From contig NZ_FOIU01000003.1 of the NCBI RefSeq assembly GCF_900111495.1, positions 310,001 to 374,000 on the forward strand: a stretch of DNA of 64,000 bases, written 5' to 3'. Of this stretch, positions 40,302 to 49,454 are shown in pieces; position 1 is the stretch's first letter; every line of letters starts with the position of its first letter. Under the pieces are notes generated by a model, which was not told where the DNA came from, searched no databases, and was given only the letters and a program-made list of their open reading frames with translations. The DNA is from Chryseobacterium wanjuense (lineage in GTDB: Bacteria; Bacteroidota; Bacteroidia; Flavobacteriales; Weeksellaceae). The position numbers and the translations under genes are program-made.

Positions 40302-42635
40302 TTATATTTTCGTCAGTTTAGCGTATTTTAAAATCAAATTCTTTTCACCCTCATGCTGGAAAATCACTTTTGCTTTGATATTCTGAGGATCGGTTCCATC
40401 AAGGAAAGTCACTTCCCCGATTCCGAAACGGTCGTGTCTTACCTTGTCTCCTACTTCAATATCCTGCGAAGAAGCTCCACTTGGGTTAATGATTTTCGCC
40501 GTAGCTACAGGTTTTAATTTACGAGGTTCAGCGATTGGTTTTGAGCCTTCTGCCCTTTCGATGGTTTTCTTTTCAACCTTTTTGAAACTTCTCATTTCAG
40601 AAGGATGCTCGTCGAAAATATTTGATCTTACTCCTGAATTATTAATGAAACGCTTTTCAATAGCGGGATTTACAAATTCGATATATTGCTCATCAATTTC
40701 ACTTAAAAATCTCGATGGTTCAGCATCGGTAATTTTCCCCCACTGAAAACGGGAAATCGCATAAGAGAAAAAGACCTGTTTTTCAGCTCTTGTCAAAGCT
40801 ACATAGAACAAACGTCTTTCCTCTTCCAGATCTTCTCTGGTGGCCGAACTCATAAAACTCGGGAAAAGATTTTCTTCCAGACCTACCAAATGTACTACTG
40901 GGAATTCCAGACCTTTTGAAAGGTGAATCGTCATTAACGAAACCATCTCATCCTCACTCTCTTTATCCTGAGTATCTGCAGAAAGGGCAATATTTTCAAG
41001 GAAATTCGATAAACTTGGGTCTCCATCTTCCAGCTGCATCTGCTCTTCAATGAAACCCTGCATCGAGTTCATTAATTCCTGAACGTTTTCTACCCTCGAA
41101 ATCCCTTCCGGAGTCTGATCGTCTTTTAAAAATTTGATCAAACCGCTTCGTTTGGCCACTTCCATTGCAACATTGTAAGCTGTTTCTGTTTTTAATAATA
41201 CTTCAAACGCTTTGATCATCGACCAGAAATCGTTCAGTTTATTTAAAACCCCATTGTTAAAGCCTAAATGCGGTGCATAGATCGGAAGATTGTCCAATAC
41301 TTTTGCAACAGAAACATTCTGGGCATCTGCAAAAACGATCAACTTGTTCTGGGTAGTTTCCCCGATTCCTCTTGCAGGATAATTGATAATTCTCATCAAT
41401 GCTTCAGAATCACTTTCATTAATTAAAAGTCGAAGATAAGCCAGTAAATCTTTCACCTCTTTTCTTTGGTAGAAAGACAAACCGCCGTATACTTTGTATG
41501 GGATATTTTTGCGTCTCAGGGCATCTTCAAAAGCACGCGTCTGAGAGTTTGTTCTGTATAAAATAGCAAAATCGCTGTATTTTCTTTGTTCGCGATTCCG
41601 GATTTCCCAGATATTTCCGGCTACGAAATTGGCTTCATCGGCGTCGGAAAGTGAGCGGTATACCTTAATTTTTTCCCCTTCTTCATTTTCACTGAATACA
41701 TTTTTCTTAAACTGCTGAAGGTTTTTTGCAATCACAACATTGGCCGCATTTACAATATTCTGAGTCGAACGGTAATTCTGCTCCAAAGACACGGTAACCG
41801 CGTCGGGATAATCTTTTTTAAAGTTTAAGATATTATAAATATTCGCACCACGGAAAGAGTAAATCGACTGGGCATCGTCTCCCACCACACAAATATTTTC
41901 AAATTTTGATGCTAAAGCTTTAACGATCAAATACTGAGAATGGTTCGTATCCTGGTACTCATCTACCAAAATATATCTGAATCTGTCCTGATATTTTGCT
42001 AAAACTTCCGGAAAACGGGTTAATAATTCATTGGTTTTCAACAATAAATCATCAAAATCCATAGAACCGTTTTTGAAACACTGCTCTACATACCGCTGGT
42101 AAATCTGTCCGATGAATTTCATGTTGGCTTTTTCGTCAGCTTCCATTAATTCAGGATTATTGAAATACGCTTTTACCGTGATCAGATTATTTTTATAGGT
42201 GGAAATTCTTGCCTGAACTTTTTTAGGTTTATACAAATCTGCATCGATGTTCATGTCTTTTAAAACTTTTTTAATGACATTCAGAGCATCCTGTTGATCG
42301 TAGATTGTAAAATTCGAAGGATATCCCAGATAATTCGCTTCACTTCTCAGAATTCTCGCAAAAACCGAGTGAAAAGTTCCCATCCAAAGGCTTCTCGCAT
42401 TGCTTTGTCCTACCACTTTTGCGATACGTTCTTTCATTTCGCGGGCGGCTTTGTTGGTAAAAGTAAGTGCTAAAATATTAAAAGGATCTACCCCATTTGT
42501 AATTAAATGAGCAATACGCATCGTCAGTACACGAGTTTTCCCCGAACCAGCTCCGGCAAGAACCATCAAAGGTCCCTGTAAAGTGGTAACGGCTTCAAAT
42601 TGTGATTCATTCAGTCCTTTCAGATAATCCTCCAT
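40302..42635 (-). CDS. UvrD/PcrA-type ATP-dependent DNA helicase
   Basis: A 777-residue SF1A helicase. Walker A GAGSGKTRVL, motif II VDEYQDTN, and motifs QSIYSFRGA, EQNYRST and TIHLSKGLEFPVVH are intact. A C-terminal Tudor-like segment (GDKVRHDRFGIGEVTFLDG) is of the PcrA/UvrD type. It unwinds DNA 3' to 5' in repair and replication. I start at the ATG 42635; a GTG at 42659 lies within the -7 element. Confidence 0.95.
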   Translation of the reverse strand: MEDYLKGLNESQFEAVTTLQGPLMVLAGAGSGKTRVLTMRIAHLITNGVDPFNILALTFTNKAAREMKERIAKVVGQSNARSLWMGTFHSVFARILRSEANYLGYPSNFTIYDQQDALNVIKKVLKDMNIDADLYKPKKVQARISTYKNNLITVKAYFNNPELMEADEKANMKFIGQIYQRYVEQCFKNGSMDFDDLLLKTNELLTRFPEVLAKYQDRFRYILVDEYQDTNHSQYLIVKALASKFENICVVGDDAQSIYSFRGANIYNILNFKKDYPDAVTVSLEQNYRSTQNIVNAANVVIAKNLQQFKKNVFSENEEGEKIKVYRSLSDADEANFVAGNIWEIRNREQRKYSDFAILYRTNSQTRAFEDALRRKNIPYKVYGGLSFYQRKEVKDLLAYLRLLINESDSEALMRIINYPARGIGETTQNKLIVFADAQNVSVAKVLDNLPIYAPHLGFNNGVLNKLNDFWSMIKAFEVLLKTETAYNVAMEVAKRSGLIKFLKDDQTPEGISRVENVQELMNSMQGFIEEQMQLEDGDPSLSNFLENIALSADTQDKESEDEMVSLMTIHLSKGLEFPVVHLVGLEENLFPSFMSSATREDLEEERRLFYVALTRAEKQVFFSYAISRFQWGKITDAEPSRFLSEIDEQYIEFVNPAIEKRFINNSGVRSNIFDEHPSEMRSFKKVEKKTIERAEGSKPIAEPRKLKPVATAKIINPSGASSQDIEVGDKVRHDRFGIGEVTFLDGTDPQNIKAKVIFQHEGEKNLILKYAKLTKI

Positions 42636-42658
42636 GCTGCAAAAAATTTTTGGGAACA

Positions 42659-42688
42659 CAAAATTAGTGTATTATATGGAGAATTCAA
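42659..42688 (-). promoter_or_regulatory. Promoter of the helicase gene
   Basis: Minus strand TTG (42686-42688), 19-nt spacer, TAATTTTG (42659-42666), 23 nt before the ATG. Full match to the Bacteroidota pattern. Confidence 0.75.
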
Positions 42689-42760
42689 ATTTTGGTTTTA
42701 GATATTAGAAGTTGGAATAAGCTTATATAGAATTAATAATAAAAAATAAAGACTATTCTC

Positions 42761-42945
42761 TATTATTGGAAATCGCAAAGGCGCAAAAACTTTTACCTTG
42801 ATGCAGGTTTTAAGGTGCAAGAAAATCAAAGATTTTTAGCAAGCATTTTATAAAATAAAAACTATAGAAATTTTATCGCAGATAAAATCCTTGCGCCTTA
42901 AAATAGTTTTTAATATTATTTGCGCCTTTGCGATTTCCAATAATA
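42761..42945. repeat. Intergenic long inverted repeat, AAATCGCAAAGGCGC type
   Basis: Arms 42761-42787 and 42919-42945 are perfect 27-bp complements. The interior repeats the layout of the element at 33476 (TTTTAAGGTGC / GCGCCTTAAAA and AAAATCAAAGATTTTT). It fills most of the 320-nt gap between the SDR gene and the helicase gene; I see no gene in this gap. Confidence 0.92.
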
Positions 42946-42955
42946 ATGAACAATC

Positions 42956-43567
42956 TTACACTTTAATAATCCTTCCATTAAAAACTCCGGCAATCGATTT
43001 TTCATAAGCCTTCGCTACTTTCCAGGCTTCAACAGGGATAAAACCAGGGAAAAATGGATGATAATCCTCCGATTCCACTAAAACAGTCGGACTGATACAA
43101 TTGATTCTGATATTTCTCGGCAATTCATAAGAACTGGCCTTCACAAAGCCTTCGATAGCTCCATTCACGGTAGTTCCGATGATACCTCCGGCGATAGGCT
43201 CGTCTGTAAGAACTCCTGAAATTAAGGTAAATGAACCGTTATCATTAATGAAAGGCAGTGCGGTACGAACAATATTGATCTGCCCCATCAATTTGCTTTC
43301 GAAAGAAAAGGCAAAATCCTGATCTGTGAAATTTTCCAGAGGTCCGAATTTTACATCTCCGGCAGCATTGGCCACTGCATCGAAATTTCCAACCGATCTG
43401 AAAAGCTGTTCCAAACTATTTTTATCCTGAATATCCGCATGAAAATCTCCAGAGTTTCGGGAAACCCGGATCACTTCATGACCATTTCCTTCAAGATTTT
43501 TTGAAACTTCCTTTCCAATCGTGCCGCTTGATCCGATGACGATGATTTTTAACTTTTTAGAATCCAT
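42956..43567 (-). CDS. Short-chain dehydrogenase
   Basis: A 203-residue SDR protein with nucleotide-binding GSSGTIGKEVSKNL near the N-terminus, an NAAGDV segment, and a Ser/Tyr region (ASSYELPRN) without the canonical YxxxK. Shorter than the typical 250. It follows the AraC gene on the minus strand by 68 nt. The missing YxxxK may indicate altered chemistry. Confidence 0.82.
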   Translation of the reverse strand: MDSKKLKIIVIGSSGTIGKEVSKNLEGNGHEVIRVSRNSGDFHADIQDKNSLEQLFRSVGNFDAVANAAGDVKFGPLENFTDQDFAFSFESKLMGQINIVRTALPFINDNGSFTLISGVLTDEPIAGGIIGTTVNGAIEGFVKASSYELPRNIRINCISPTVLVESEDYHPFFPGFIPVEAWKVAKAYEKSIAGVFNGRIIKV

Positions 43568-43635
43568 ATTATATTAAGATTTGATTTAAAAATTTATTTA
43601 AAATACTCTTTTTAACGCAAAGTTTTTTTTTATAA

Positions 43636-44529
43636 TTAATTGAGATTTCTATAAGATTTAGGTGACATTCCGGTTTTGTTTTTGAAAAGCTTTGTGAAGT
43701 GTGACGGGTGCTCAAATCCCAGATCATATGCGATTCCGCTGATGGATTCGTCGGTACTCCACAACAATGCTTTCGCTTTATCAATTAATTTTAAATGAAT
43801 ATATTCCTGACAGGATTTTCCGGTGTATTTTTTTAATAAATCCGAAAGGTAATTCGGTGACATATTCAGTTTTCCGGCAAAATAGGCAACGTCCGGAATT
43901 CCTGACTGCACCAGCGTTTCCTGAGCAAAATAATCATTCAGCAACCGTTCAAAATTGGCAACCACATCATTACTCGCTTTTGTTCTGGTAAAAAACTGGC
44001 GTTCATAAAACCGCTCACAATACGACAGCAGCAACTCCAGATTCGTCAGAATAATATGGTAAGAATGCTTATCTACATTCAAGGAAATTTCTTTCTGAAT
44101 ATTTTTCACACAGTCTTCCAGCACAAGCCTTTCCGCTTCCGAAATATGCAGCCCTTCGCTTGTATCATACCCGAAAAATGAATATTCCGTCAGTTTATGT
44201 CCTTTTCCTGTGGCATTCAGGAAATCGGGATGAATGTAAATTCCCCAACCGCTCACTTTATTTTCCATTCCGGGAGACAAGGTCTGATGCGGAGCCGTAA
44301 ACATCATCGTTCCTTCGGAGAAATCATAATTCGTTCTTCCGTACTGAAAACTTCCTTCTATTTTTTTACAGGCAATGGAATATAAATCCAGTCTGTAAAC
44401 GGCATCGGGTTTCCTGTGGCTCCGGTCGACTTTAGCCAGATCAACAACGGTCACAAGCGGATGCAATGGCTTTTCATACCGAAAAAAATCGTGCAGTTCC
44501 GAAATCGAATTGATGTCTACATAATCCAT
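43636..44529 (-). CDS. AraC-family transcriptional regulator
   Basis: A 297-residue regulator. The N-terminal part is a cupin-like sensing region (EGTMMFTAPHQTLSPG). The C-terminal 100 residues are an AraC/XylS HTH pair (LNMSPNYLSDLLKKYTGKSC and ISGIAYDLGFEHPSHFTKLF, ending KTGMSPKSYR). It lies between two SDR genes on the same strand and may regulate them. Confidence 0.92.
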   Translation of the reverse strand: MDYVDINSISELHDFFRYEKPLHPLVTVVDLAKVDRSHRKPDAVYRLDLYSIACKKIEGSFQYGRTNYDFSEGTMMFTAPHQTLSPGMENKVSGWGIYIHPDFLNATGKGHKLTEYSFFGYDTSEGLHISEAERLVLEDCVKNIQKEISLNVDKHSYHIILTNLELLLSYCERFYERQFFTRTKASNDVVANFERLLNDYFAQETLVQSGIPDVAYFAGKLNMSPNYLSDLLKKYTGKSCQEYIHLKLIDKAKALLWSTDESISGIAYDLGFEHPSHFTKLFKNKTGMSPKSYRNLN

Positions 44530-44562
44530 TTTGCCTATTTTTTTACATTAAAAATAATAAAT

Positions 44563-45327
44563 TTAAATATAAATTCCTCCACTGATTTCAATACGCTGAG
44601 CATTCACAAACCGGCTGTCATCAGAAAGCATTGAAGCTACAAAAAGACCCACATCATCGGCTTCTCCGAGTCTTCCTAAAGCTGTCATTCCCGCAATTTG
44701 CTGACGGTGGCTTTCATCTCCTTTTCCTCCACCGAATTCTGTATCAATAGCTCCGGGAGCCACAGAATTGGCCCTGATTTTTTTGTCTGCAAATTCTTTC
44801 GCAAAATATCTCGTTAAGGAATCAATTCCGGCTTTGATCGCGCCGTAGACCGCAACTGTCGGAAATGCAAATCTGGCCAAACCGGATGATATATTAATGA
44901 TCTGCCCTCCGTTTTCCATCAAAGGCTCCAATTGTTGCGTGAGAAAAAATACACCTTTAAAATTAACATTAATTAATTCATCAAAAATAGCTTCCGTGGT
45001 ATCTTTTATTAATGTTCTTTGGGCGATTCCTGCATTATTTACAAGATAATCGAAAGAATCTCTGCCCCAATCTTTCAACGTTTTTGATACTTCATCAGCA
45101 AAACCTGAAAATGTGCTGATATCGGCTACATTTAATTTCAAAGCAATTGCTTTTCCACCATTTGCATTGATTTCTTCTGCTACGGCTTTTCCCTGTTCCG
45201 GATTGTTGTTGTAGGTTAAAATAACAGCTATCCCACGTTTTGCGGCATTGATAGCGATACTTTTTCCAATTCCGCGGCTTCCACCTGTGATCACCGCGAT
45301 TTTCTGATTGTGATTATTTGTTTCCAT
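44563..45327 (-). CDS. SDR-family oxidoreductase
   Basis: A 254-residue short-chain dehydrogenase. Cofactor motif TGGSRGIGKSIAI, NNAG motif VNNAGIAQ, catalytic YxxxK in YGAIKAG with Ser upstream (INISSGLA). The C-terminus SGGIYI is typical of the 3-oxoacyl-ACP/glucose dehydrogenase group. It is 34 nt upstream of the AraC gene in the same direction. Substrate not known. Confidence 0.92.
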   Translation of the reverse strand: METNNHNQKIAVITGGSRGIGKSIAINAAKRGIAVILTYNNNPEQGKAVAEEINANGGKAIALKLNVADISTFSGFADEVSKTLKDWGRDSFDYLVNNAGIAQRTLIKDTTEAIFDELINVNFKGVFFLTQQLEPLMENGGQIINISSGLARFAFPTVAVYGAIKAGIDSLTRYFAKEFADKKIRANSVAPGAIDTEFGGGKGDESHRQQIAGMTALGRLGEADDVGLFVASMLSDDSRFVNAQRIEISGGIYI

Positions 45328-45471
45328 AAGACTTGATTTTTATAGGACAAAGTTCCACACTTTCAGTATTTTAAAATTAAACTTTTAAAGAAATTACTTA
45401 TACATTTTACTGATTATAAATGTTTAGACTTATTTTGATAAAAAATCAGCTATAGATTGTAACAATTAGAG

Positions 45472-45479
45472 TAAATTTG
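45472..45479 (+). promoter_or_regulatory. -7 element of the M16 protease operon
   Basis: TAAATTTG, 29 nt before the ATG at 45509. No -33 TTG at normal spacing. Confidence 0.5.
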
Positions 45480-45508
45480 GCACTAATTGACAAAACAATT
45501 TCTACTTT

Positions 45509-46822
45509 ATGAAAAAGCGACTTCTTTCTGTTGCTGCAGCGGCTTTCTTCGGGATGGCTCTGAATGCACAACAAATTAAATTCGAAGAGTATGACTTACC
45601 AAACGGTCTTCACGTAATTCTTCATCAGGACAATTCTGCACCGGTAGTTACAACAGGTGTAATGTATCACGTAGGTGCAAAAGATGAAGTAAAAGGAAGA
45701 ACAGGTTTCGCGCATTTTTTCGAGCACCTTTTATTCGAAGGAACACCAAACATCAAAAGAGGTGAATGGTTCAAAATAGTTTCTTCAAACGGAGGACAAA
45801 ACAACGCCAATACGACAAACGACAGAACGTATTACTACGAGACTTTCCCATCAAATAACGAACAATTGGGTCTTTGGATGGAAGCTGAAAGAATGCGTCA
45901 CGCGTTGATCAACCAAGTTGGTGTAGACACACAAAGAGAGGTTGTAAAAGAAGAAAAAAGATTGAGAATGGATAACCAGCCTTATGGAAATCTTTTCACG
46001 ACAATTCAGAAAAACTTATTTACCAATCACCCGTACAACTGGCCGACGATCGGTTCTATGGAAGATTTAAATGCTGCAAAACTAGATGAGTTCCAGGCAT
46101 TTTATAAAAAATATTACGTTCCGAACAACGCTACTTTAGTCGTTGCCGGAGACATCAAGCCTGAGCAGACTAAAAAATGGATTCAGGAATATTACGGAGG
46201 AATTCCAAAAGGAACCCTATATCCTAAAAATTTCCCGAAAGACACTCCTATCACTCAGGAAAAAGAAGTAACAGCTACGGATCCTAACATCCAGCTTCCT
46301 GCTTACGTTTTTGCGTACAGAACGCCGGGTAACAAAGAGAAAGACGCTTATGTTCTGGATATGCTTTCTTCTTATTTAAGTAATGGTAAATCTTCGGTTT
46401 TATATAAAAAATTAGTTGACCAGGATAAAAAAGCACTTCAGGTAGCTGCTTTCAACCAAGGTCTTGAAGATTACAGTATTTTCGCATTCTTCGCGATCCC
46501 GATGGGACAGACTACTAAAGCAACTTTACAAGCTGACATCGATGCTGAAATCAAAAAACTTCAGACGACTTTAATCTCCGAAGAAGATTATCAGAAACTT
46601 CAAAACCAGTATGAAAACCAGTTTGTGAATGCCAACTCAAGCATTCAGGGAATTGCAGCTTCATTAGCAACGAACCACGTATTGATGGGAGATACCAACC
46701 TTATCAATAAAGAAATCGACATTTACAGATCTATCACAAGACAGGATCTGCAAAATGCGGCTAAAAAGTATCTTAATTCCAACCAAAGAATAATCATTAA
46801 CTACGTACCTGAAAAGAAATAA
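45509..46822 (+). CDS. M16 family zinc metallopeptidase, catalytic subunit
   Basis: A 437-residue exported protease (signal peptide ends GMALNAQ). The inverted zinc motif HFFEHLLFEG (HxxEH) is intact and the distal Glu is in VVKEEKRLR. It pairs with the next gene, 51 nt away, which has lost the motif. In such pairs, both subunits form one active heterodimer in the periplasm. Confidence 0.93.
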   Translation: MKKRLLSVAAAAFFGMALNAQQIKFEEYDLPNGLHVILHQDNSAPVVTTGVMYHVGAKDEVKGRTGFAHFFEHLLFEGTPNIKRGEWFKIVSSNGGQNNANTTNDRTYYYETFPSNNEQLGLWMEAERMRHALINQVGVDTQREVVKEEKRLRMDNQPYGNLFTTIQKNLFTNHPYNWPTIGSMEDLNAAKLDEFQAFYKKYYVPNNATLVVAGDIKPEQTKKWIQEYYGGIPKGTLYPKNFPKDTPITQEKEVTATDPNIQLPAYVFAYRTPGNKEKDAYVLDMLSSYLSNGKSSVLYKKLVDQDKKALQVAAFNQGLEDYSIFAFFAIPMGQTTKATLQADIDAEIKKLQTTLISEEDYQKLQNQYENQFVNANSSIQGIAASLATNHVLMGDTNLINKEIDIYRSITRQDLQNAAKKYLNSNQRIIINYVPEKK

Positions 46823-46873
46823 TCATTCAGAATTTTAGGTTTAAAGCTGATTATTAAAATTAAATTTTTACAA

Positions 46874-48919
46874 ATGAAAAAGCAATTAACATATATAGCT
46901 GCAGCGTTTTTCTTCACAGGAATGGTTTCAGCACAGAAAATTGATCTTAATGCAATGCCAAAGCCGGGGCCGACTCCAGCGATTAATATTGCCAAGCCAA
47001 AAACATTCCAGCTAAGCAACGGTCTTACGGTAATGGTGGTAGAAAACAACAAATTACCAAGAGTAACAGCGAATCTTTCAATGGACAGACCTCCATACTA
47101 CGAAGGAAGCGTGGCTGGTGTAAGCGATATCATGGCTGAACAGTTCGAAAACGGAACAACCAACATGAGCAAAGATGATTTCAACAAAAAAGTAGATTAT
47201 CTTGGTGCAGGTCTTAACTTCTCTTCAAACGGTGCGTCTGCCAATGCACTATCAAAATATTTCCCTGAAGTATTGGGTTTAATGGCTGATGCTATTATCA
47301 ATCCTAAATTTTCTACTGAAGAAATCCAGAATTCTAAAGAAAGAGCTATCGAAGGATTAAAATCTTCAGAAAAAAATGCTTCTGCGATTGCATCTAAAGT
47401 GTCTAACGCCTTGATGTACGGAAAAAATACGTCAAGAGGAGAATTTGAAACCGTTGAATCTATCAACAAAATACAATTGGCTGACGTACAGAATATTTAC
47501 AAAAAATATTACGCTCCGGACAATGCTTATTTAGTAATCGTGGGAGATGTAAAATTTGATCAGGTAAAACCTTTGATCGAAAAATCATTCAACGGTTGGA
47601 AAAAAGCAAACACTCCGATTTCACCACTGGAACCGGCATCTAATGTTGCTAAAACAGAGATCAATGTAGTAGATGTACCTTCTGCTGTACAATCTGTTGT
47701 TTCTGTCAACAACCTGAACAACCTGAAAATGAAGGATCCGAATTATTTTGCTGCAGTTATGGCCAACTACATTCTTGGAGGAGGCGGTGAAGCAAGACTT
47801 TTCATGAATCTTCGTGAGAAAAACGGATTTACTTACGGAGCTTATTCAGATATGAGCGCAAGCAAATATTCACCTGATTTCTCGGCAAGCGCAAGTGTAA
47901 GAAACGAGGTTACGGATAAGGCTGTTAAGGAATTCATGAACGAACTTAACGCGATCTCAACCGTAAAACCAGAAGAATTGGAAAATGCCAAAGCAAAACT
48001 AAAAGGAGCTTTCATTCTTTCATTGGAGCAGCCTGCTACAGTAGCAAGATTTGCATTAAACCAAAAAGTTCAGGATCTTCCTTCTGATTTTTATACAAAC
48101 TATTTAAAATCTATCGATAAAGTAACAGCTGCAGATATTTCGAATGCTGTAAAAGCCACTATTTTACCAAACCAAAGCAGAATTTTCATCGCCGGTAAAG
48201 CTTCTGATATTTCTGAAGGATTGGATAAATTGGGTTATCCAGTAAAATATTTCGATAAAGATGCTAATCCTGTTGCAAAACCAACGACTCAAAAAGTGGA
48301 TGCCAACGTAACGGTAGCTTCTATTGCAGACAAATACATCAACGCTATCGGAGGAAAAGCCAACCTGGAAAAAATCTCTTCTTATACGATGAATGCTTCC
48401 ATGACTATGCAGGGGCAGACTATTGATTTTAAAATCATTAAAGCTCAGGGCGGTAAAGAATTAACGACGGTAACAGCAATGGGACAGGTTGTTCAGAAGC
48501 AGGTATTTGACGGTAAAGCAGGATATTCTGAGCAAATGGGACAAAAAGTTCCTATGAAAGCAGAACAAATCGCTGAAAAACAGAAAAATCCTGAACTTTT
48601 TGAAGAATTAGGTTTCGCAAAATCTGCCGATTATAAAGTAGCGGGAATCGAAAAAGTGAACAATGAAGATTCATACGTAGTGAAAGGCGGAGATACTACT
48701 TACTACTACAGCGTAAAAACAGGTTTGAAAACAGGAGAAACGAAAACTGTAAAAGCGCAAGGAAAGGAAATGACCATCCCTACAACATTCTCGGATTACA
48801 AAGATGTATCCGGAGTGAAAATGCCTTACAGCATCTCTGTAAACCAAATGGGAATGGATATGACCATGAACGTAAAATCTTACGAAGTAAATCAGGCTAA
48901 AGACGCTGATTTTAAATAA
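46874..48919 (+). CDS. M16 family non-catalytic subunit with LolA-like C-terminal domain
   Basis: A 681-residue exported protein (signal peptide ends GMVSAQ). The M16 fold covers about 30-470, but the zinc motif is degenerate (VSDIMAEQFENGT where HxxEH is expected). The substrate-binding block GGGGEARLFMNLREKNGFTY is kept. Residues 475-681 form an extra beta-rich domain (YINAIGGKANLEKISSYTMN, DYKDVSGVKMPYSI) similar to LolA/outer-membrane lipoprotein-sorting folds. It is the second gene of the protease pair. The classical partner ends before this extra domain. Confidence 0.9.
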   Translation: MKKQLTYIAAAFFFTGMVSAQKIDLNAMPKPGPTPAINIAKPKTFQLSNGLTVMVVENNKLPRVTANLSMDRPPYYEGSVAGVSDIMAEQFENGTTNMSKDDFNKKVDYLGAGLNFSSNGASANALSKYFPEVLGLMADAIINPKFSTEEIQNSKERAIEGLKSSEKNASAIASKVSNALMYGKNTSRGEFETVESINKIQLADVQNIYKKYYAPDNAYLVIVGDVKFDQVKPLIEKSFNGWKKANTPISPLEPASNVAKTEINVVDVPSAVQSVVSVNNLNNLKMKDPNYFAAVMANYILGGGGEARLFMNLREKNGFTYGAYSDMSASKYSPDFSASASVRNEVTDKAVKEFMNELNAISTVKPEELENAKAKLKGAFILSLEQPATVARFALNQKVQDLPSDFYTNYLKSIDKVTAADISNAVKATILPNQSRIFIAGKASDISEGLDKLGYPVKYFDKDANPVAKPTTQKVDANVTVASIADKYINAIGGKANLEKISSYTMNASMTMQGQTIDFKIIKAQGGKELTTVTAMGQVVQKQVFDGKAGYSEQMGQKVPMKAEQIAEKQKNPELFEELGFAKSADYKVAGIEKVNNEDSYVVKGGDTTYYYSVKTGLKTGETKTVKAQGKEMTIPTTFSDYKDVSGVKMPYSISVNQMGMDMTMNVKSYEVNQAKDADFK

Positions 48920-48940
48920 AAACTTCTATTTCTATAGAAA

Positions 48941-48973
48941 AGCGGCAGCCAAGGCTGCCGCTTTTTATTTTTA
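48941..48973 (+). terminator. Terminator after the M16 pair
   Basis: AGCGGCAGCC (48941-48950) pairs with GGCTGCCGCT (48953-48962), followed by TTTTATTTTT. Confidence 0.92.
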
Positions 48974-48996
48974 TTAACATTTGGTTGCTTCTTTTT

Positions 48997-49026
48997 TTGT
49001 GATTCGGTAAAAAAAGATTAAATTTG
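48997..49026 (+). promoter_or_regulatory. secG promoter
   Basis: TTG (48997-48999), 19-nt spacer, TAAATTTG (49019-49026), a full match. The ATG is 24 nt beyond. Confidence 0.75.
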
Positions 49027-49050
49027 CCCATTCTAAAAGATATCAAATTA

Positions 49051-49389
49051 ATGGATTCTATATTTATACTATTGATGGTTCTTATTATGATTGCCAGCGT
49101 TTTATTGGTAATCATCGTTATGGCTCAAAATCCGAAAGGAGGAGGTCTTTCCAGTACTTTCGGAGGTGCATCTTCTGCACAGTTTGGAGTACAGAGAACC
49201 AATGACTTCATGGAAAAAGCAACATGGACTCTAGGAGGAACTATCATCGTTCTTATCCTTTTAAGCGTTGTACTTACAGGTAAGCCTGCACAAACAGCAC
49301 CTGCTCAACAACAGCCAGTAAAACAAGAAGCTCCTGCTAAATCTGCTCCTGCTTCTTCTACGCCGGCACAGACACCAGCTACTAAATAA
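49051..49389 (+). CDS. secG: Preprotein translocase subunit SecG
   Basis: A 112-residue protein with two membrane helices (about 3-23 and 55-75) linked by the SecG loop MAQNPKGGGLSSTFGGASSA. The tail is rich in Pro, Ala, Gln and Lys. SecG assists SecYE in export. I use the ATG at 49051 because an upstream TTG lies inside the -7 element. A palindromic terminator follows. Confidence 0.95.
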   Translation: MDSIFILLMVLIMIASVLLVIIVMAQNPKGGGLSSTFGGASSAQFGVQRTNDFMEKATWTLGGTIIVLILLSVVLTGKPAQTAPAQQQPVKQEAPAKSAPASSTPAQTPATK

Positions 49390-49410
49390 GCAAATAATAT
49401 TTTTACATAA

Positions 49411-49438
49411 ATAAAGCAACTCAATTGAGTTGCTTTAT
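49411..49438. terminator. Bidirectional terminator, perfect 28-bp palindrome
   Basis: ATAAAGCAACTCAA is followed directly by its complement; T-rich and A-rich flanks serve both secG and the convergent glycosyltransferase gene. Confidence 0.88.
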
Positions 49439-49454
49439 TGTTTTAGCTTGATTT

